A stretch of 64,000 nucleotides of DNA from Lethocerus indicus (GCA_019843655.1 JACDQD010000008.1:10636442-10700441), one strand, 5' to 3'. Counted from the first letter of the stretch, positions 13,701-23,866 are shown. Notes: generated from the sequence alone by a model not told the origin. Program-made: numbers and translations.

Positions 13701-16700
13701 TTTTGTCTCCCTCCCCCCCACACCACCGGTTTTATTTCAGGGCGGCCGCATCGATACAGTTCGATGGGAAGACAATTTCGGTACTAAGAATATCCCCTGC
13801 ACTTCTGGTCAAAATATATTTTGAAATGATCAAGTTCATCTTACAATCAAATAATCTACCTTTTCGCCACTTTTGGCTCCAGGGATTATTACGTCTGCTC
13901 TTTATTGAAAAATACAGCGATCTCAGTTGTTCATGTAAATACATGAAAGTGCGTGCATTTCGGTCAACGTCAATAATCGAAATAACATATGAGCATAGTC
14001 TAGTTATAGGCTTAAAAATATTTGTTTTCCGTTTGAAAGGATCTTCATTAGATTTCAAATGCGTTGATTTAAACTGGATGGCCGTTCGTCGTGAGTCTGT
14101 TTCTGCAGTTCTTTCTCTGTTGAAATACTTTATCTGATAAAAACAAAAAACGGCAACTCCTTTACTTTTTTATCTAACGCTCGGACGTATCGAAGTTTGA
14201 CAAATATTGACCGAGACCCGTCCCGGGGAAATTGTCCACACTCCATGTTTGTATTTGTCGGGATGATTCAATATGGGCGCAAACGCGGTTGGGCTTGTTT
14301 AAACTGTAATTCCCCCCCCCCCCGCCTTTTAAAGTTATGCCGGCTCGCAATATTTGCCCCATTGGTGCCGGGTATTTGACCGATAGGTTTTTGTAGGTCG
14401 CTTTGTCCGTTTCCGCCGGTGGCCGGACATTCCAGTGTATTATTTTTTTTTATGAAGCTTCTAATTAATTAAAATGTGTACATAAACAAAATATGTTTAG
14501 GTGAATGAAAACTGAAAAAAAACTACTATTTATGAACATAAATAAATATTTTGTATTTTATAAACCCCCCTTTTGGAACTTTCGGTTTTATTATATCTTG
14601 TGTGGGCTATCAATTACAACATTTTATGATGATTATGGCATATATATCACTCGTACAAAATCCTGTCACACTTCTTCGGTCTTGGCCTAGACCGGTTTAG
14701 CCGTCTTGGAACAATAGCTATGGATCAACATTAAATAAATGTTTCTTTTATTTATTTTTTTCGCTTCAAACTTTTGATATTTATTTATATATCTCTAATG
14801 TTATTGTTTTTAATTTTAATCTGGGGGAGTCTGGATCTAATTAGAGGTAAGCCAAATTGTGAGGCACGATCCATGACTTGGAAAATATAATAAAATATAT
14901 ACCCAAACGCGCATTTATTGGGCAATTAAGTTCTATAAAATAAAAACAAATATTGCTTATGTTCACAAATAATAAATTATTGTTCATTCCCCTACGCGTT
15001 TCTGTCTCAATTGGCTATAATGACGAATAAATTCGGTAAAAGCCTAAGCCCTAATCGGAATTCGGCTAACACATTCCGCAACGGTTATTTAAAACAATTT
15101 AAATGAGTGTTCGAAAGGAGATTACAAGCGGAAAAAAATTATTCTACGTTTAAAAAATGTTATCTTCGGTCCGATAGGGCCGGTTACTTGCGGGCTGGGG
15201 GAACCGATGAATGATGTGCGACACCGACGTTTACTGTGACCTTATTTCTGTTTATCGTTCCAGCCCTCCTGGTAAGCCGGCTCTCTCTATGTATATCTCG
15301 AGCCAATATTATTTTGAAAAATCGTTAGAAAACATTCCTCCTCGAGGCTAATGAGCGCTCCCGTTTTCAGTCATGATCGAGAAAGTGAAAATTTCCTTTC
15401 TCCATTTTTGGCTCAGTGTTCGTTATTTATCGCAAAGCTTTGTTGTGTGAGAACTAATTTCGTATGACAACATAATATTGCCTAAGAAAATACAATAGTG
15501 TGCACCCATTCAACCTACTTTCACCCAATTCTTCACTTTTTAAATGTTCTGATTCTTCATTCCCCAACTCAGTTGGCGCCTTTAGCGCCAGTACACTCTA
15601 TAATTTTATAATTTATTTCAGTTTTGTAACTTGAAACTTCTAAACTAGTTGTTTTAGCAACAGCACTTTTGGCTATTTAATCCTTCATTCATCCCAGGAT
15701 TTCTAGTAGAACCCATGCTAAGAAAGTAATGAACACTTTATTCAATCCCTTTTAATATTATATCATATTAGAAATTACATTTAGGCAAACATTGGTTAGT
15801 GGAAATTGTCTATTCCATACCTTCTCATCATACCTCATCATGGAGTTCTGATGTAACTACTTTTAGAGTAGCAAGAGATACTTTCTCCTATCCCATTAAG
15901 TATAAGAATAAACTAATAACCAATGGAGGAAACAGGTATATGCAAATTCTTATACCATTATTGAACAGGAATTCAAAATAATAAATTAATTATCAATTAT
16001 TACAAAATAAAAATAAATACTTACTTATTACTTGTACAATCTCTGGGCACACTGTTTAAAATATGTGGAAATAATGTAAAATAAATTTTTCATGTTTAGC
16101 ACAATATTTTAGAACAGCTAAATTAAGAAAGATGTCAAAAATTAAAAGGGTTTTTTTCTTAATCTTGTTGACAAGTTCTTTCACTAATGTAAATCCAGTT
16201 TGAAACCATTCATTAAGCCAATAGGCCTATTAACACCAGGTAAACATAAGCAGAACCACATAAAAAATAATTCAGTTTATTTATTTTTTGTCTCTCTATT
16301 TAAATCCCTATTAATTTTCTCTGATTGTACATAAATAAATATAAGGTTAATTGTTTAATTAAACTTTACAATTTTTATAGGCTGCTCCTTTTTATTCAAT
16401 TCTAATTTATTTGTTTTTATTACTTAAAACTACCTGAATCATGTCATTGAAAGGTTTCAAAGGTGGGATAAATAGATTAGTCCCTGGGTAAAATTAAACT
16501 CTACCACCAGTTCACTTGGTTTTATATGGATGTGAGTTTGTTGAAACGTGAACATTTCAAAGTTGGAACTGCATCAGATTGATATTGTAAATCATTCCTT
16601 CAATCGGTTTTTCTGTAAATTGTACTCTTAATTATTTTTAACCTGTGTTAAACTATATGAGTTCAATTAACTAAGATATAAAGTAAGCAGCTTTGAACAT

Positions 16701-19700
16701 CTATCCTTGTCAGGAAATTCATGTGAGTAATAACACTCTCTATATGTGCAGTTTTATGAGACTAAATGCAAAATTTTAATTAAAACTATTAAGTAATTTT
16801 TAGGTGTAAAAATGCATTCGATATTTTTCTATTTACATTACTTTTAATTCTTTCGGAAGATGCTTTATTTACAGCATTGAAATTAATTATTCAATAAATT
16901 AAATTATGTAAGCGTTAAAACCAGGATGATTGAATCAGGATAACATAAATCCCCCTTCATTTAGCCATGGTTCAGTAAATAATTATTATAATCCTTATTT
17001 ATAATGTGGTTAATTGAAAAAAATTTTTTTTTTCAGAGTGTACTCCAGCAGACATCGAGCAGGAAGGATGAGGTTTTGGGTTCGCTCAACCAAATGCACG
17101 GTATGGCGGGACAGACCCCCTCCTCAGCCCACAAGAGGCAGGGAGTCTCCGCGGAGAGCTCCAGAGCCGACCAAACGGCCAGGAATATACAGCCGTTGCA
17201 TCATGACAAGGACTTCAGGTATCGACAGTCTCAATAAGGCTCACTTTAAAAAATGAATAATTCACTATACCGCTTGTGTTAATTTTTCGGCCGCACAATA
17301 AGTGTCTACAACTACTCCTGTTAAAGCCGGTTAACTGCCATTACTCGGCAACAGAACGGGAACACTGTTCCTGCTATAATATTTAAGGTATATTAAACCA
17401 CAAATTAAACTATATTAATTCGTATTATCTTATATAAAATGGAATTAATGACTCAGGTTATAGTGTAGGCAATGCTGTTATAATATTAACAGTTTCATCC
17501 TGGTTGAAAGTTATAGTTGAAGTGTGATAAATGTACAATTATAGTTAGCCAATAGAATCAACAATTAAAACAACAAATAGAAAAAAAAATTCTCTGATTA
17601 ATTTTTGATACATTACAGAGGTGTCGTGCTGACTGAAAGTAATGAAAGTCTCAGTGCCAATATAGAAATTCAAAATCTAAACATGTACTAGAAAATACTT
17701 TGCAATTCATTCAATTTTGCTAATAACGATTAACTCCTGTGTACCGATTAGGCCAGTGCCCCAAGTGCCTGCCTGGCGTGCTTAATGTGTAGCACAGCAT
17801 TTCAATTAATATTCTACTGGAGTGAGCCACTTCACAGAGTTTATAGAATTGTCATAGTGCGATTAGTAATTGAGATATATAAAACTGAAGTTCATGTTTG
17901 TAATTAATTTGTAAGTAATTTAAAGACTGTTGGAAAATGAAATTCATTTTGAATAAATTATATTTCTGGCTATGAATAAGATAAAATATACAGCGAGTTT
18001 ACAGTAGCCATGAACATGGCTGGAAGTTCAAAGGTTTCGTTTATAACACCAATGGCTATTCAACATGGCACAATGCCAAGACTTGTCATTGGAGCCACAC
18101 TCACATTACAATTTTAAAGCAACAACAATGATTCTTTTTTTAAATGTGCCCAGAATTCTTTACCAAGATGTGCTATCTTCAAGGACTATTTATATTTATA
18201 TACACAATTGTATGGATATATGTTTAAAACCCTGAGTTAATAACAATTGGGAAAATAACATTTGATATTAACAATTGATTTGTAAATGGATAATTCTGAT
18301 ATTTAGTAGGCTGTCTTCAAATGTGGCATTAAATTATTTGACTTTTTTCAGGTCTAAACACCTTATCAAAGAAGCACTCCTTGAAAATGACTTTCTCAAG
18401 AATCTAGAGACAGGACAAATGAGGGAGGTTGTGGAATGCATGTACTCTAGGCGCTGTGCTAAAGGAAGTTTCCTCATTAAGGAAGGAGAAGCCGGTAATT
18501 TTGTTATATTCAGTTCTATATAACACTGCCTTTTTGTAAATATTAAAATTTGAATAATTTCCAATCACATAGAATCCACAAAATAGAAGTTTTAACATTT
18601 AAACTTTCATACCTCACCTATTTAAAATTGATATAGTTTATTCAAATTTATTAAAAAATTACTTTTTTCTTTTAGTATGATCTCTTAAGTATGATGTTTT
18701 ATAGGCAGCCACTTGTACGTATCAGCAACCGGAACATTCGAAGTAATAAAAGAAGGAGCCGTTCTAGGAACAATGGGACCCGGAAAAGCGTTTGGAGAAC
18801 TCGCAATTTTGTACAACTGCACCAGAACAGCCTCCATTAGGGGTAATCATTGTCATTTAACAAATATTTTAATATTGACCCATCGGTCAGTACGAATTAG
18901 CACACTAATCATATCATATTTGGGTGAAATATTTCAAGTGATGATGTTCTATTTGTGAAGTTGTCGAGGACGGTGAAGTCTGGGTACTTGACCGAAAGGT
19001 TTTCCAAAGTATAATGCACAGGACTGGTTTAAAGAGGCTAGAAGACAGTCTGACATTCCTCAAAAGTGTGCCTTTGCTTTGTAATCTCAGCCAAAGCCTA
19101 CTAACCAAAATAGCAGATTCACTTCAAACAGTAAGTAGTTTTATATTCATTAAATATTGAGATGGGTTCCCAAAAATTCTTACCCATTATAAATTTAGTC
19201 TAATGATGAAACATATTCTAATACTAATTGTAATATACAGAGTGTGCATAAATAACTGCAAGAAACATGTGTTATCTATAGGAAATAAAATGATAATTAA
19301 TTTTAATTAAATAATTATTATTTTAGTAAAAAACATGGATACTATTATTCCACACTAATGACTAATTGTAATGATTGTCAAGCATTTATAAAATTGATCA
19401 TATTTATGCTTTATATAATATTAAATCATTTGTCTATTGATTTATAATGTTAGGAAACCTATCCTGGAGGGCATTACATTGTAAGGCAAGGTGCAAGCGG
19501 TGATACATTCTATATACTGAAAGAAGGAAAAGTCAAAGTGACACTGAAGAAACCAGGTACTGACATGATTAATCCTATTTTTTTATTATAATAATGATAT
19601 ACCAAAATTAATACATAAAGTAATCACACATACAAAGAAGTTAGCTTAGACATTTTTAGGACCTTTTTTCAGTCTTAAATGATTATTTTTTAAATTATAT

Positions 19701-20236
19701 TTTTTAATTATTTATATGTAATTATTTTATTTTATGTATAACTATGTTTGTAGTTATTTTGGTAACTATGTATCATCTCATATTTTCAATAAGTATTACC
19801 TCTAAAAAAATATGAAAGAATTTTCTAACTGTCTTGCATGTATATTTCAGTACACCATTTTATAATGCATAGGTGTTGATATTTTCTAGGGGAAAACGAG
19901 GAAGAAGAAGTAAGAAAATTGAATGCTGGCGACTATTTTGGTGAACAAGCATTACTGAAAGAAGATTCCAGAACTGCAAATGTGATTGCCTTACCACCAG
20001 GTGTTGAGTGCCTTACCTTAGATCGGGAGTTAGTAATTTCTATTTTTTGCCGGTCCTATAAATGTTATAATTAATAGTAAAATATCCTACAAGGCCTCAT
20101 TATATATTCTGTAGAATTCTAAAATTTTATTGAATTTTCTTATACATTATTTGATTAAAATTGGTTATTGAAGATATATTGGCAGCTAAATTAAAAAATA
20201 CCAACTGACAAATATATTGAGATGGGAGAGAATAAA

Positions 20237-20296
<60 letters not shown>

Positions 20297-20772
20297 TAGA
20301 TGCTGCATGTTAAGTTCACTTAAGAAATCTGTAGTACCTCACAAGAAATTTTATCCATTCTACCAGATCATATTCGCATTAATGTCACTCCTAATAAAGT
20401 AATAATATGATACTTTTTAATTTCCAGGTCATTTATGCTGTTAATAGGAGATCTAAGTGAATTGCAAGAAAAGAATTATTCGGACAAAAAACTTTCTCGA
20501 CCTCCAAGCACTGGAAGTATTCATGAAGGTGAATCAGGTACAAATTGCTTTTAGTTATTGCATAATTTTTAATTATCAGAGTTTTTGCAACAGAACAATA
20601 TTCAGCCAAAAATGTATTTAAAAAACTGGCAGAAAAATATAATAAACTCATATATATTTAAAAATAAATCATACAAAAATAATCTTATTGTATTTATAGT
20701 TGATTAACATTTTTAATTTAAATAAATTAATATATATATATATATATGTATATATAAATATATTTATGTATA

Positions 20773-20821
<49 letters not shown>

Positions 20822-23800
20822 GTATGTATAAAATATTATATTTCATTTAATGATGATTTTCAGAGTTTGAAAAAGTAGACTTCCTTGATTTAGAAATTGT
20901 AGCCACACTAGGAGTAGGTGGGTTCGGCAGAGTAGAACTTGTCACATGTCATGGAAATGTATATGCACTCAAATGCATGAAGAAATGTCATATATTGGAA
21001 ACACATCAGGAAACACACGTTTACAGTGAAAGGGATATCATGTTTTCAGTGCGGAGTCCCTTCATATGCAGGTGAGACTCATCCTGACATCATTTCCTGC
21101 TGGTGTCTCCAGCCTTTACGCTGTTATGTATTCAATCACCGAATGTTTTCAGGCTTTATCAAACCTTTAAAGACAGCAAATATGTCTATTTGCTGATGGA
21201 AGCATGTCTCGGTGGGGAGGTTTGGAGCATACTCAGGGATAGGTCGTGCTTTGATGACACCACAGCCTGTTTCATAACAGCGTGTGTCATTGAAGCTTTG
21301 GACTACCTCCACAGCAGAAATATTGTTTACAGAGATCTGAAACCTGAAAATTTGCTTCTAGATGCCACAGGATATGTAAAAATGGTAAGTTGGAAAATTC
21401 CTTATAGAATTCTGTTAGGAAAAAATCAGAACAATTCGATTACTTACATTTTATTGTATTATTTCAGGTTGATTTTGGATTCGCAAAAAAATTGGCATCC
21501 AACAGTGGTAAAACATGGACATTTTGTGGTACACCAGATTATGTGGCACCGGAAGTAATTCTGAATAGGGGTCATGATAAGGCTGTCGATTATTGGGCGC
21601 TTGGTATTCTGATGCATGAGCTCCTGACTGGATTGTTAGTATAATTTCCACTTATCACTATATAAAATAATATAATATAACAGAATATAATATAATACAT
21701 AAATAAATATATAATATAATATCATAAATATTATTAAATTTACTAATACATGTATTTCTCACTATGTTCAAGCTTATAACATGATACACTGTAAAATCTT
21801 TATTGGTTTTTTTTTTTTTTTTATAAAAAGCCGTGAATTTTGGTGTATTTTACTGTATGGAGCGGTACAGGGTGCGCCATCTAGCGGAGATTCATTGAAT
21901 ATCAAAAGTCGATTTTCGGGTCGCCAGCGCCATCTAGCGGAGTTCTATCAAACCGCGATCGCGATTTATGCATCGTCAGCGCCATCTAGTGGCCGCGGCC
22001 TGAACTAATACGGGCCGACAAGTCCGTGACCGTTTTAGTTTAGTGGTAGTTCGACAAAAATCCGCTAGATGGCGGACCGTGTTTTAGTTTGGGAAATTTC
22101 CGCCAGGGGGCAGCACTGCACGGGAAAGAGATACTACCAGCGCCAGTATCTCTTTCCCGTGCAGTGCTGCACCCTAGTGGCGATTTGCGGAACTGCCAGC
22201 GCCAGTATCTATCACCGGTGGTAGTTCCAGAAATTTTAATTAATTAAAATGCTTGTTTATTTTAATAAATATATTTTCCTATGTAATTTATACAATACAA
22301 GCCTTAACAGATTCAATTATTCGCAAATTAATGAAAAATCCGGGTATATATTGATATTTTAAACTTTCACATATTTGGGTCGGGAAAAGTATCAGGATTT
22401 GTATTAGGAGAACATGAGATGGCAGGAGGTCGCTCGGTTAGATTTCTCGAGTTCCCGTCCGGTGCTGCCCCTGGTGGCGATTTCTGGAACTGCCAGCGCC
22501 AGTATCTATCACTGCACGGCCGGTGGTAGTTCCAGAAATTTTAATTAATTAAAATGCTTGTTTATTTTAATAAATATATTTTCCTATGTAATTTATACAG
22601 TACAAGCCTTAACAGAGTCAATTATTCGCAAATTAATGAAAAATCCGTGTATATATTGATATTTTAAACTTTCACATATTTGGGTCGGGAAAAGTATCAG
22701 GATTTGTATTAGGAGAACATGAGATGGCAGGAGGTCGCTCGGTTAGATTTCTCGAGTTCCCGTCCGGTGCTGCCCCCTGGTGGCGATTTCTGGAACTACC
22801 AGCGGCCGGACCGACAATCTCCGTGCAGTACCGCCCCCTGGCGGTGATTCCTGGAACTATTAGCGCCCGTGTCGGTACTTCCCGTGCAGTGCTGCCCCCT
22901 GGCGGAAATTTCCCCAACTAAAACCTCCATTATCTGTTCCCGTCCGGTGTCGCCCCCTGGTGGCGATTTCTGGAACTACCAGCGCCAGTGTCTATCTTTC
23001 CCGTGCAGTGCTGCCCCCTGGCGGAAATTTCCCAAACTAAAACCCTACCGGCTCTCTTAATGGTCCGCCATCTAGCGGATTTTTTTCGAACTACCAGCGC
23101 CCAAATGAGCATGCTAATTTTTGCTATTAATATTCTGTATTAGTTTAGTGAATAATTAAAATCTAGAGGAATAGTTTAATATTGACACATACAGTTGTGT
23201 GTAATTATTTTCAGGCCACCATTCTCAGCGAGTGACCCAATGAAGACTTACAATTTAATATTAAAAGGGATAGACTCAATAGTGTTTCCCCGCCATGTGA
23301 CCAGAACAGCTCAGAATCTGATCAAGAAACTCTGCAGGGATGTACCAGGGGAAAGACTCGGCAGCCACCATGGGGGAATAGCCGATATAAAAAAACACAA
23401 GTTAGTTTTTTGCTATCAACTTGTTTCTGAGATTGTGGGCTTTGAATTTTAATAGACCACATCTACAATTTTTTTCCTCAGCAGAATTAACCATTTAATT
23501 ATCCAAAAATCCCGACTATTCATTTTCTGAAATATCTTTTGTTTTCAGGTGGTTTCAAGGATTCGACTGGGATGGTCTTAGAACAAGAACCATGATTCCA
23601 CCAATCATACCAAAAGTAGGTTCCTCAATATATGCAATTTGAGATATTGAGATATTAATTTGATAAAACATTTCTGTGGTGATATATAAATGATGTTTCA
23701 CATTTTATGAACTGATTTTCTTCCTCCTACCTAGATACGGGGACCAACTGACACCTCAAATTTTGATGCCTATACAAGAGATGATTCGGTACCACCAGAT

Positions 23801-23830
23801 GAGCTCTCTAACTGGGATGCTGATTTTTAA
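48..23830 (+). CDS. Pkg21D: cGMP-dependent protein kinase (PKG), Pkg21D-like; 14-exon gene
   Basis: Ser/Thr kinase activated by cGMP, an AGC-family cytosolic homodimer. Exons: 48-158, 17037-17218, 18352-18494, 18705-18842, 18961-19130, 19454-19556, 19890-20028, 20428-20537, 20864-21071, 21153-21384, 21468-21634, 23215-23400, 23549-23615, 23735-23830. All junctions are GT/AG and in phase, giving 683 residues from ATG 48, the usual PKG-I length. Seen: leucine zipper (9-36), pseudosubstrate KRQGVSAE (70-77), CNB-A cassette (175-188), CNB-B cassette (299-312), glycine loop (382-389), Lys402, Glu421, YRDLKPEN (494-501), DFG (514-516), activation-loop Thr530. The tail [12 protein letters not shown] and AVDYWALG fit Drosophila Pkg21D better than foraging, from my memory of those proteins. 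The frame is open upstream of ATG 48 to the window edge, so a longer N-terminus is possible. PKG family is certain; the orthologue is moderately sure. Confidence 0.95.
4724..4762. repeat. (TA)n microsatellite
   Basis: About 19 uninterrupted TA units in PKG intron 1. Confidence 0.95.
10105..10150. repeat. Hairpin-forming inverted repeat
   Basis: GCCGGG (10105-10110) pairs with CCCGGC (10145-10150). CTCCGTAGTAT (10118-10128) pairs perfectly with ATACTACGGAG (10134-10144). The loop is TTAAC, with a one-sided 7-base bulge (10111-10117). This 17-bp stem is shorter than a typical miRNA precursor. Confidence 0.75.
15588..16546. other. CpG-free stretch (959 bp)
   Basis: Read base by base, no CpG occurs between the CpG at 15586 and the one at 16547. 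CpG stays sparse across the rest of the PKG body to about 24.25 kb, apart from the cluster in intron 11. The flanking sequence, for example 10201-10260 with six CpGs, is CpG-rich. Confidence 0.85.
17037..17218 (+). CDS. Pkg21D: PKG exon 2 (autoinhibitory pseudosubstrate)
   Basis: Residues 38-97 plus two bases of Arg98. The acceptor follows a long T tract ending TTTCAG. It opens with SVL directly after the zipper, as in mammalian [12 protein letters not shown] at 70-77 corresponds to the autoinhibitory RAQGISAE of PKG-I, which occupies the catalytic cleft without cGMP. Donor CAG|GTATCG. Confidence 0.93.
18352..18494 (+). CDS. Pkg21D: PKG exon 3 (start of CNB-A)
   Basis: Completes Arg98 and encodes 99-145. 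[18 protein letters not shown] is the helix entering the first cyclic-nucleotide-binding domain, followed by the first beta strands (FLIKEGEAG). Acceptor TTTTTTCAG, donor GTAATT, phase 1. Confidence 0.96.
18705..18842 (+). CDS. Pkg21D: PKG exon 4 (CNB-A phosphate-binding cassette)
   Basis: Completes Gly146 and encodes 147-191. It holds the CNB-A phosphate-binding cassette [14 protein letters not shown] (175-188): Glu177 contacts the ribose, Arg186 the cyclic phosphate, and Thr187 is the residue linked to cGMP over cAMP preference. Donor G|GTAATC, phase 1. Confidence 0.97.
18961..19130 (+). CDS. Pkg21D: PKG exon 5 (linker between CNB-A and CNB-B)
   Basis: Completes Val192 and encodes 193-248. 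[17 protein letters not shown] is the C-terminal strand and helix of [25 protein letters not shown] starts CNB-B. Intron 4 is only 118 bp, with a poor polypyrimidine tract before GTGAAG. Donor GTAAGT, phase 0. Confidence 0.95.
19454..19556 (+). CDS. Pkg21D: PKG exon 6 (CNB-B beta barrel)
   Basis: Encodes 249-282 plus one base of Gly283: the CNB-B barrel, with [20 protein letters not shown] closely matching PKG-I IIRQGARGDTFFI. Acceptor ATGTTAG, donor GTACTG. Confidence 0.96.
19890..20028 (+). CDS. Pkg21D: PKG exon 7 (CNB-B phosphate-binding cassette)
   Basis: Completes Gly283 and encodes 284-328. CNB-B cassette [14 protein letters not shown] at 299-312 with Glu301, Arg310 and Thr311 intact. 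An acidic run of four Glu (286-289) precedes it. Donor A|GTTAGT, phase 2. Confidence 0.96.
20241..20294. repeat. (AT)n microsatellite
   Basis: 27 AT units in PKG intron 7. Confidence 0.97.
20428..20537 (+). CDS. Pkg21D: PKG exon 8 (CNB-B end and linker to kinase)
   Basis: Completes Glu329 and encodes 330-365. The C-helix of CNB-B ([12 protein letters not shown]) is followed by a variable Ser/Pro-rich linker to the catalytic domain. Donor GTACAA, phase 1. A (TA)n tract lies in the intron on each side. Confidence 0.92.
20729..20830. repeat. Interrupted (TA)n microsatellite
   Basis: TA repeats with TGTA and TCTA interruptions in PKG intron 8, ending about 33 bases before exon 9. Confidence 0.95.
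20864..21071 (+). CDS. Pkg21D: PKG exon 9 (kinase N-lobe)
   Basis: Completes Glu366 and encodes 367-434. Glycine-rich loop [12 protein letters not shown]-anchoring Lys402 in YALKCMKK, and alpha-C Glu421 in YSERDIM. Donor AG|GTGAGA, phase 2; intron 9 is only 81 bp. Confidence 0.97.
21153..21384 (+). CDS. Pkg21D: PKG exon 10 (kinase C-lobe, catalytic loop)
   Basis: Completes Arg435 and encodes 436-512. It contains the PKG signature [10 protein letters not shown] (450-459) and the catalytic loop YRDLKPEN (494-501, base Asp496). Donor ATG|GTAAGT, phase 0. Confidence 0.98.
21468..21634 (+). CDS. Pkg21D: PKG exon 11 (activation segment)
   Basis: Encodes 513-567 plus two bases of Leu568. DFG (514-516) binds Mg2+; the activation loop is [14 protein letters not shown] with phosphorylatable Thr530. 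Asp536 replaces the usual Glu of TPEYVAPE, a mild substitution. Donor TT|GTTAGT opens the 1.58-kb intron with the CTCF-like cluster. Confidence 0.98.
22110..22170. repeat. Perfect 26-bp inverted repeat, 9-nt loop
   Basis: 22110-22135 is the exact reverse complement of 22145-22170, with loop ACCAGCGCC. The outer edges of the arms overlap the oppositely oriented CTCF-like motifs at 22100 and 22167, so the whole structure is a motif-flanked cruciform or hairpin. Confidence 0.95.
22189..22800 (+). repeat. Tandem duplication of a ~300-bp unit
   Basis: The first copy starts at GGAACTGCCAGCGCC (22189) and the second at 22486. They stay nearly identical to the CTGG...CTGGAACT end of each. The second copy has an 8-base insertion early on, which shifts the offset to 305 bp. 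Each copy has a CpG-rich edge with a CTCF-like motif and an AT-rich core starting with the palindrome TTTTAATTAATTAAAA (22234 and 22539). The copies differ at only a few bases, suggesting a recent event. Confidence 0.92.
23215..23400 (+). CDS. Pkg21D: PKG exon 12 (kinase C-lobe)
   Basis: Completes Leu568 and encodes 569-629: [20 protein letters not shown], then [15 protein letters not shown] with the conserved Arg that pairs with the APE glutamate. Acceptor ATTTTCAG. Donor AA|GTTAGT, phase 2. Confidence 0.97.
23549..23615 (+). CDS. Pkg21D: PKG exon 13 (kinase end)
   Basis: Completes Lys630 and encodes [10 protein letters not shown] and the IPPIIPK segment (631-652), the start of the AGC C-terminal tail. 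Introns of 148 bp and 119 bp flank it. Donor GTAGGT, phase 0. Confidence 0.96.
23735..23830 (+). CDS. Pkg21D: PKG exon 14 (C-terminal tail and stop)
   Basis: Encodes residues 653-683 and stop [12 protein letters not shown] followed by [12 protein letters not shown] is the characteristic PKG C-terminus; the WDADF ending is what I recall for Drosophila Pkg21D, against GWDKDF for foraging. Acceptor CTACCTAG. Confidence 0.96.
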   Translation: MRGPTDTSNFDAYTRDDSVPPDELSNWDADF

Positions 23831-23860
23831 ATAAAAATGTTGTATAATAATTATTTTTTA

Positions 23861-23866
23861 AATAAA
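23861..23866 (+). promoter_or_regulatory. Likely PKG polyadenylation signal
   Basis: AATAAA 31 bases after the PKG stop. Another AATAAA overlaps the stop codon (23830-23835) but is probably too early. The resulting 3' UTR would be very short; a longer one is possible in this AT-rich sequence. Confidence 0.5.

Larger units (their letters stand above)
159..17036 (+). other. PKG intron 1 (16.9 kb), no gene supported
   Basis: No coding exon I can support. The longest ORFs, 839-1330 (163 codons) and 13703-14137 (144 codons), show no recognisable domain and are compatible with chance in AT-rich DNA. It holds a (TA)n at 4724-4762, a stable hairpin at 10105-10150 and a GGGA-rich patch near 13,471-13,490. 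CpG is frequent up to about 15.59 kb, then vanishes. Alternative PKG first exons and promoters would be expected in such an intron, but I cannot place one. Confidence 0.7.
21874..23078. promoter_or_regulatory. Cluster of 13 CTCF-like motifs in PKG intron 11
   Basis: 13-14-bp motifs start at 21874, 21927, 21979, 22062, 22100, 22167, 22465, 22770, 22831, 22892, 22950, 23011 and 23065. They take two forms, GCGCCATCTAGCGG and CTGCCCCCTGGCGG, and their mixtures. Read on the other strand they fit the CTCF core CCASYAGRKGGCRS: two match fully (21979, 22770), ten have one mismatch, and 22465 lacks one base. Eleven point one way; 22062 and 22100 point the other. Outside the duplicated block, spacing is mostly 52-67 bp, with shared filler such as GGAACTACCAGCGCC and CCGTGCAGTG, so this is a degenerate ~60-bp tandem array. 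It could be a true regulatory array or the internal repeats of a non-autonomous element. Confidence 0.7.

Noticed and set aside
13703..14137. 144-codon ORF preceded by a good acceptor-like tract (TTTTATTTCAG at 13,730-13,740)
   Set aside because: No homology that I recognise, no good phase-matched donor to PKG exon 2, and a 108-codon ORF overlaps it in antisense.
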